Part shown: positions 59,159 to 64,000 of the stretch, one piece after another | Layout: every line of letters starts with the position of its first letter | How positions within the stretch are numbered: position 1 is the stretch's first letter | From: Mucilaginibacter saanensis | Lineage (GTDB): Bacteria; Bacteroidota; Bacteroidia; Sphingobacteriales; Sphingobacteriaceae | Reading direction: 5' to 3' | Length of the DNA: 64,000 bases | Assembly (NCBI RefSeq): GCF_014200575.1 | Contig: NZ_JACHBZ010000006.1 | Coordinates: forward strand, 186,001-250,000 | Translations under genes and position numbers: made by a program | Notes under the pieces: model-generated | What the model was told of the DNA's origin: nothing | Seen by the model: the letters and a program-made list of their open reading frames with translations, nothing else | The model's database searches: none

Positions 59159-60745
59159 ATGAAAAAATGTTTGCTTATCTGTCTGATGTTTGCCTTGCCG
59201 TTGTTGGTTTGCGCACAGGAGATCAATATGATTCCTTATCCAAACAAAGTGAATGTGCTGCAAGGCCATTTGCTTATCAATAAAGATACCCGCTTTTATG
59301 CAGATAAAGGGAGGTTTGCTGATATGGTAAGCTATTTTAACGGCGAGTTTGGTGGCACAAAAAAGAGTGCGCTAAATAAACAACAACTCGTGAGCATTGC
59401 AATTGATCGCGGTAATAGAAAGCCAGGATCTTATAAGCTCAGCATAACGCTAAAAACAATAAACATTAATGGAGTTGATAGCGCCGGTGTTTTTAACGGT
59501 ATGGTTACTTTATTGCAGCTTTGTAAGTTGGCTAAGGGTGAAGGACAAAATTTGGCGTTGCCCTGCATCATCATAAATGATGAACCCAAGTACCAATGGA
59601 GGGGATTTTTGCTGGATGAATCAAGACATTTTTTTGGTAAGATGGCTGTTGAAAGGATTTTAAACTGGATGGCCTTTTACAAGCTTAACCGGTTTCACTG
59701 GCACCTTACCGATGCGCAGGGTTGGCGGTTTTCGGTAAGCAAATATCCTTTACTGGCAACAAAGGCTGGTATTGGGAATTTTACAGATTCATTGGCTGCG
59801 GCCCAATATTATACCCAGGCAGATGTCAGGGAGATTGTCAATTACGCAAAACAGCGTAGCATTGAGATAATACCTGAAATTGATATGCCGGGGCATGCCA
59901 CGGCTGCTAATAAGGCATATCCTGTTTTTTCTGGTGGTACCACATCTGGTTTTGAAAACTTTACCTTTAATCCGGGTAAGGAGATCACCTACCAATTTAT
60001 GGGCGATGTTTTAAGAGAGGTTAAAAGCCTGTTTCCCGGCAACCGTATTCATATTGGTGGTGATGAGGTAACACTGGGTATAAAAGCCTGGGAAAACAAT
60101 CCCGATGTAAACCGGCTGATGAAAGAGAATAATTTTACCGACCACCGGCAAGCCGAATTTTACTTTCTGAAAAGAATAGCCGATACCGTTAGCAAACTTA
60201 ATTGCAAAGTAATGTGCTGGGACGAGGCCGTGGCTGCTGGTTTGCCGGTTAGCCAAGTTACTATTAATTGGTGGCGGCAGGATAAACCGGCCGTTTTAAA
60301 CGAAGCGCTTGATAAAGGTTACCATGTTATTCTTTGCCCAAGACTGCCCCTGTATTTTGATTTTGTGCAGGATAGCACCCACCGCTCGGGCCGTAAATGG
60401 GGTAAACGGTACAACTCATATCTTGACGTTTATCATTTCCCCGAAAATACACTTACCAATGCTATTTACAGCAACAGCAACGTGATAGGGGTACAGGCCA
60501 ACCTTTGGACGGAAACCGTTATAACCGAAAAAAGGTTACAATACTTGTTGTTCCCCCGCCTGGCAGCCTTGGCAGAATCTGGCTGGAATGATAGTAGCGT
60601 AAAAAATGACGACTTGTTTAACAAAAGACTGAAGGCCCACTTGGTTTATTATAAAAAAACAGGCATTTATTATTACGATCCTTTTAACCCGGGTTATCAT
60701 CCTGAGGTTATTGACGAGCCAAAACCGGCAGGAAACCAGGATTAG
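59159..60745 (+). CDS. GH20 beta-N-acetylhexosaminidase
   Basis: This 528-residue secreted enzyme has a signal peptide ending near VCAQ (20). An N-terminal GH20b domain (about 22-140, IPYPNKVNVLQGHLLIN) precedes the TIM barrel (about 145-490): YQWRGFLLDESRHFFG, NRFHWHLTDAQGWRFSVSKY, IIPEIDMPGHATAANKAYP, and the Asp302-Glu303 pair in IHIGGDEVTLG. WWRQDKPAVLNEALDKG and VQANLWTETV follow. This is a classical exo-acting hexosaminidase that gives GlcNAc from chitooligosaccharides or N-glycans. It starts 2 bp after the CBM9-like gene and converges with lacI. Confidence 0.96.
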   Translation: MKKCLLICLMFALPLLVCAQEINMIPYPNKVNVLQGHLLINKDTRFYADKGRFADMVSYFNGEFGGTKKSALNKQQLVSIAIDRGNRKPGSYKLSITLKTININGVDSAGVFNGMVTLLQLCKLAKGEGQNLALPCIIINDEPKYQWRGFLLDESRHFFGKMAVERILNWMAFYKLNRFHWHLTDAQGWRFSVSKYPLLATKAGIGNFTDSLAAAQYYTQADVREIVNYAKQRSIEIIPEIDMPGHATAANKAYPVFSGGTTSGFENFTFNPGKEITYQFMGDVLREVKSLFPGNRIHIGGDEVTLGIKAWENNPDVNRLMKENNFTDHRQAEFYFLKRIADTVSKLNCKVMCWDEAVAAGLPVSQVTINWWRQDKPAVLNEALDKGYHVILCPRLPLYFDFVQDSTHRSGRKWGKRYNSYLDVYHFPENTLTNAIYSNSNVIGVQANLWTETVITEKRLQYLLFPRLAALAESGWNDSSVKNDDLFNKRLKAHLVYYKKTGIYYYDPFNPGYHPEVIDEPKPAGNQD

Positions 60746-60757
60746 GTAAATGGGCGC

Positions 60758-61822
60758 TTAACTGTTATAAAACTGGTAATTTTCTTTAGTGATGATATCA
60801 ATGGGCATGTAAACAGATTTTTCTATCTCGCTTATTTTAAAAAGGTGTTTGTACAACGCTATAATACCCAGGTAGCCTTGCTCTTTAGGTCGTTGGCAAA
60901 TCAGGAAGGTGATGTGTTCGCTTTCCAGATAGCTGATGTTCTTTTTCAAAAAATCGTAGCCAATAAGCAAAATATCTTTACGGTCGCGCTTTTCCAAAAT
61001 CCGGGCAACAATGTTTACCCTGGAGTTGGTCACAAAAATGGCTTTAATATCAGGATCAGTGGATAAAACAGACAGCAGCGATTTTTCTACCGGAGCCAGT
61101 TTGGTTTCATTAATATGAAGGGTAATTACCTGGTTTTGTTTTTGCGTTTCTTCAAAAAACTTTTTAAACCCTTGTTCTTTACGAAGCAAATGGTGGTTGT
61201 TTTCCAGATCGGTAGCTATGTTTACTGTTAAAACCTTATCCTGCGGCTGAATGGCAAAACTAACGAGCTTAGCGGCTAACTTACCGCTTTGGTAAAGTTC
61301 GGGCCCTATATAGGTGAGGTTTTCCTGGTTTGGCAAATCGGAGTTGATAAATACCAGCGGTACGCCCATGGCCTGTATTTTATTGGCGAGCACTATTGAT
61401 TCCTCCACAAAAGACGGCGCTATCAGCACCGCGTGTGGCTCACCACGTAATAATTCGTCTGCGGCTATATTAAAGCTGTTTTTTGAATCAAGGTCATAAA
61501 AATAGTACTTAACCGTTACCCCAAATTGTTTAATCTCGGCGGCGGCTTGTTTTATCCCGTTTAGCGGATATATCCAATAATCAGTTTCGTTTGATACTGC
61601 TGGTATCAGGATAGCAAAGTTTAATATTTTGCGGGAAGCCAGCAGGCTTGCCATTTTATTTGGCTGAAAATTCAGCTCCTCTATAATGGCGTTTATCTTT
61701 TGTTTGGTATTTTCAGATACACCTGCACGGTTATGAATTACCCTGTCAACAGTGCCAATTGATACATTTGCCCTGCGGGCTATTTCCTTAACACCTGTTA
61801 ACTCAGTTTCTGTCTTCTTCAT
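60758..61822 (-). CDS. LacI-family transcriptional regulator of the GlcNAc regulon
   Basis: This 354-residue protein starts at the ATG at 61822 (MKKTETELTGVKEI); the longer frame adds 13 unrelated residues. The DNA-binding domain is at about 10-60: VKEIARRANVSIGTVDRVIH, NRAGVSENTKQKINAIIEEL, FQPNKMASLLASRK. A periplasmic-binding-protein-like sensor follows (ILIPAVSNETDYWIYPLNGI, PHAVLIAPSFVEESIVLANK, VPLVFINSDLP, YIGPELYQSGKLAAKLVSFA). It is divergent from nagX, with a 26-bp palindrome between them. It probably represses nagPAB, susCD, the hexosaminidases and itself, released by a GlcNAc-derived ligand. Confidence 0.9.
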   Translation of the reverse strand: MKKTETELTGVKEIARRANVSIGTVDRVIHNRAGVSENTKQKINAIIEELNFQPNKMASLLASRKILNFAILIPAVSNETDYWIYPLNGIKQAAAEIKQFGVTVKYYFYDLDSKNSFNIAADELLRGEPHAVLIAPSFVEESIVLANKIQAMGVPLVFINSDLPNQENLTYIGPELYQSGKLAAKLVSFAIQPQDKVLTVNIATDLENNHHLLRKEQGFKKFFEETQKQNQVITLHINETKLAPVEKSLLSVLSTDPDIKAIFVTNSRVNIVARILEKRDRKDILLIGYDFLKKNISYLESEHITFLICQRPKEQGYLGIIALYKHLFKISEIEKSVYMPIDIITKENYQFYNS

Positions 61823-61919
61823 GTATATACAGTCAAATATAATACATTTTAATAATCTCAAAACATTGGAACAAGGAAGAATAGGTAGGCTTCAAACAAT
61901 AAATAAAAAATCCGAAATA

Positions 61920-61945
61920 AAATAACGTGTACGTACACGTTATTT
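61920..61945. promoter_or_regulatory. LacI-type operator between lacI and nagX (26-bp perfect palindrome)
   Basis: Arms aaataacgtgtac (61920-61932) and gtacacgttattt (61933-61945) are exact complements. The core equals the nagP operator apart from the symmetric outer base. It can serve both divergent genes, giving autoregulation of lacI. Neither direction shows a perfect -33/-7 pair. Confidence 0.83.
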
Positions 61946-62028
61946 GCAAAGTTTATTTTATATTGCATTATGATTTTATAAAGTGGTGAGCGATTGTACT
62001 GTTGGTTTGATAATTACATGAAATATAA

Positions 62029-63192
62029 ATGAAAGAGATACTTCAGGAAACACCGGTTGCGGCGCAGGTTACTGCTGCCCCCAAAAAAAGGCTTTTATCG
62101 CTTGATTTTTTCAGGGGGCTCACCGTGGCCGCCATGATTTTGGTAAACACCCCCGGTAATGGCGATCATGTTTATGCGCCACTTGAACATTCTAAATGGG
62201 ATGGCTGCACACCTACCGACCTGGTATTTCCTGCTTTTTTATTTATGGTGGGGGTATCAATAGTTTACGCCCTGGAGGGAAAAAAAACTGAGCTCAAAAA
62301 TCACCAAAGTATTATGCTGAACGCCCTGAGGCGGATGCTCATTTTAATTGGCCTGGGGCTTTCAATATTCCTGTTTTATAGATTCGATTTTACGCACCTG
62401 CGTTTTCCGGGGGTGTTACAGCGCATAGGAGTGGTGTATTTTATAGCTACCTGTTTGTACCTCAAAACCAATCAGCGTACCCGCGATTGGCTATGTGTTA
62501 TTATTTTGGTGAGCTATTACCTGGTGATGAAATACCTACCAGTCCCTGACGGGCACGCTGCTAATTTTACCCCGCAATTTAACCTGGCCGCATGGCTGGA
62601 TAGGGCTGTGTTTACCACCAACCACATGGCCAGGTTTACCGGGCAATGGGATCCGGTGGGTTTGTTAACCACCTGGCCTGCCATAGCCACGGCACTTTTG
62701 GGTATCCGTATGGGGACGGTGTTGAAAGATGCCGGGCGCGATGCGCATGAAAAATGCGCAATACTGCTTTCAAGCGGAATATGTGCCATTGCTTTAGGTA
62801 TGGTTGCCAACCAGTTTTTTCCTATTAATAAACAATTGTGGAGCAGCTCATACGTATTGTATGCTGCCGGTATTTGCACAGTTGGCTTAACTGCCGCATT
62901 TTATCTCATAGACGTTGAGGGTTATAAAAAGCACACCTGGATATTTTCGGTTTTTGGGGTTAATGCGATCAGTGCCTATGTGTTATCCGAAGTTATGCCG
63001 CGCATCATCGATTTTTTTCGCTTTAACCACAACGGGCATTCTGTAAGCGGGATGAAATTCTTTTATGAAGTTGTTTTTTTGCCGTTTGTTAAGCCCAACA
63101 ATGCTTCGTTGCTGGCAGCTTTGGTATTTGTGGCCTTTATATGGCTGATGATGCATGTGCTGTACCGGCGAAAAATTGTCATAAAAATATAG
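62029..63192 (+). CDS. nagX: NagX-like membrane protein (heparan-alpha-glucosaminide N-acetyltransferase-like)
   Basis: This 387-residue polytopic protein of the DUF5009/HGSNAT-like family begins RLLSLDFFRGLTVAAMILVN. Next comes the conserved loop EHSKWDGCTPTDLVFPAF, in which His54 lines up with the active-site histidine of human lysosomal heparan N-acetyltransferase (HAPWNGLTVADLVMP). About ten membrane helices follow (LQRIGVVYFIATCLY, INAISAYVLSEVMPR). NagX genes occur in GlcNAc/chitin regulons of other bacteria, where their role is unsettled. It may acetylate glucosamine residues across the inner membrane, or move an amino sugar. Confidence 0.85.
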   Translation: MKEILQETPVAAQVTAAPKKRLLSLDFFRGLTVAAMILVNTPGNGDHVYAPLEHSKWDGCTPTDLVFPAFLFMVGVSIVYALEGKKTELKNHQSIMLNALRRMLILIGLGLSIFLFYRFDFTHLRFPGVLQRIGVVYFIATCLYLKTNQRTRDWLCVIILVSYYLVMKYLPVPDGHAANFTPQFNLAAWLDRAVFTTNHMARFTGQWDPVGLLTTWPAIATALLGIRMGTVLKDAGRDAHEKCAILLSSGICAIALGMVANQFFPINKQLWSSSYVLYAAGICTVGLTAAFYLIDVEGYKKHTWIFSVFGVNAISAYVLSEVMPRIIDFFRFNHNGHSVSGMKFFYEVVFLPFVKPNNASLLAALVFVAFIWLMMHVLYRRKIVIKI

Positions 63193-63231
63193 TCAAAGCT
63201 AATGTAGGCCATGGCGATTGTGGTATCAATC

Positions 63232-64000
63232 TTAGTTACTCTTAAGAAAAGGCAATAGGGATACGGAAAAACTGATATATGGAACCGTACCATTGCTGGT
63301 TCTAAAAAAATAATCGCTCGGTTTGTTGTTATGGTCAAACATACGTGATTCGGCTGTGGTGTATAGTCCTCCTGCAATCCCAAGTACCAGTTTTTTAGTA
63401 ACGCGGTATTCAAATGTTGCACCGCTCCGGATTTCTATGGAAGAATAGATAGCATTTTGTGGCAAGCCGGGTTGATTAAGATCGAAGAAATAAAGATTGC
63501 CGCCTAATTCACTTCCAAGGATGGCCCAACTCCTTTTTGACACTTGTTTTCTCAAAGCAATCCGGTAGGGCATATCTACAAATAAGTCCAGGTCACTGTC
63601 CTTAAATTTATGCCAGTAACTAACAAAGGGCACTACCGGAGCCACTGACGATGGATCAAGGATCACAGCAAGGCCAACAGACCATGAAGAAGTTTCAGTT
63701 CTACTCAATGGAACATTAACCGTACCTATGTAGTTGATCCTTTTGATAGAAGTGGCGTCGTCGGTTAGGCCAGAGATGCCACCTGAATAGTTGATCTGGT
63801 GATGGAATAACGTATCTGTGCGGCTGAAGGTTGCTGTAAAACCAACTGTACCTTTGGTTAAACTCCGGTTTGTAGCCGGAAAACCGGGACTGTAACTCGT
63901 AATATCCCTGGTATCAAAATGCACCTGCTGGTAACTTACAGTTCCGGTCAGGTTATTCTTTCCCCATTGCGCTAATGGAACTCTGAAATTTGAGCGAACC
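63232..64000 (-). CDS. Outer-membrane beta-barrel protein, C-terminal part (DUF6268-like)
   Basis: At least 256 residues are visible; the frame stays open at the right edge (VRSNFRVPLAQWGKNNLTGT, VSYQQVHFDTRD precede the internal GTG at 63924), so the start is outside the window. The pattern of alternating hydrophobic strands (KGTVGFTATFSRTDTLFHHQ, WSVGLAVILDPSSVAPVVPF, VLGIAGGLYTTAESRMF) and the end PYISFSVSLLPFLKSN indicate a transmembrane barrel. The DUF6268 assignment is tentative. It is convergent with nagX (39 bp between stops) and is not obviously part of the GlcNAc regulon. Confidence 0.7.
   Translation of the reverse strand, partial: VRSNFRVPLAQWGKNNLTGTVSYQQVHFDTRDITSYSPGFPATNRSLTKGTVGFTATFSRTDTLFHHQINYSGGISGLTDDATSIKRINYIGTVNVPLSRTETSSWSVGLAVILDPSSVAPVVPFVSYWHKFKDSDLDLFVDMPYRIALRKQVSKRSWAILGSELGGNLYFFDLNQPGLPQNAIYSSIEIRSGATFEYRVTKKLVLGIAGGLYTTAESRMFDHNNKPSDYFFRTSNGTVPYISFSVSLLPFLKSN

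Noticed and set aside
1..64000. CRISPR arrays, prophage, insertion sequences, tRNA and rRNA genes
   Set aside because: No regularly spaced repeats, transposase or phage-type proteins, tRNA cloverleafs or rRNA-like stretches were seen by eye; a covariance-model scan was not possible.

Overview
The window looks like a chromosome segment from a Bacteroidota bacterium of the Sphingobacteriaceae type; Mucilaginibacter or a close relative is the best guess. The reasons are three SusC/SusD pairs, an ECF sigma/FecR pair, many secreted glycosidases, SusD-type lipoproteins with a Cys after the signal peptide, and promoters of the Bacteroidota form (-33 TTTG, about 19 bp, -7 TAnnTTTG). All identifications come from reading the sequence; no database search was run. 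I saw no rRNA, tRNA, CRISPR array, insertion sequence or phage module.

Layout. 0-2.5 kb: end of a thiamine operon (thiH fragment, ThiF-rhodanese, thiD). 2.6-3.7 kb: a luciferase-like monooxygenase. 3.9-17.1 kb: a sensory polysaccharide locus with an ECF sigma factor, a FecR anti-sigma factor, a SusC with STN domain, SusD, a second shortened SusC, SusD and a DUF1735 lipoprotein, but no enzyme. 17.4-22.4 kb: GMC oxidoreductase, two small unknown envelope proteins, an Nramp-like and a CDF metal transporter. 22.6-28.7 kb: a Tat-exported sugar isomerase-like protein, a CE15-like esterase, a GH43 of the exo-beta-1,3-galactanase type and a clan GH-D enzyme. 28.8-32.4 kb: a second luciferase-like enzyme, gene debris, and an AT-rich pair for surface polysaccharide (sugar transferase, UDP-galactopyranose mutase). 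32.8-40.5 kb: GH29, a secreted nucleoside hydrolase, GH3, DUF1080 and GH97. 40.9-44.9 kb: a four-gene operon that looks like a phosphonate catabolic system without a transaminase. 45.3-47.7 kb: AraC regulator, SDR and a DksA-like protein. 48.2-63.2 kb: an N-acetylglucosamine/chitin-type regulon (nagP, nagA, nagB, SusC/D, two GH20-type enzymes, a CBM9-like protein, a LacI regulator and a NagX-like protein). The window ends inside an outer-membrane barrel gene.

Two stories stand out. First, the 40.9-44.9 kb operon joins a DUF5690 transporter, a zinc alcohol dehydrogenase of the phosphonate-associated type, a phosphonatase-like HAD enzyme that keeps the Schiff-base lysine, and a secreted phosphodiesterase. 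I infer a route that takes up a hydroxyalkylphosphonate, oxidises it to a phosphono-aldehyde and cleaves the C-P bond. Second, the GlcNAc region carries at least four strong and two weaker copies of one palindrome (core CGTGTAC|GTACACG). They lie before nagP, before susC, before the first GH20 gene and between lacI and nagX. Two of them overlap near-consensus promoters, so the local LacI protein is the likely repressor of the whole set.

The 17-38 kb stretch also holds three families linked in Bacteroidota to 3-keto-glycoside metabolism (GMC oxidoreductase, TIM-barrel isomerase/epimerase, DUF1080), although they are dispersed. Intergenic gaps keep the C-terminal stubs of an epoxide hydrolase and an Old Yellow Enzyme, which mark old deletions beside accessory loci.
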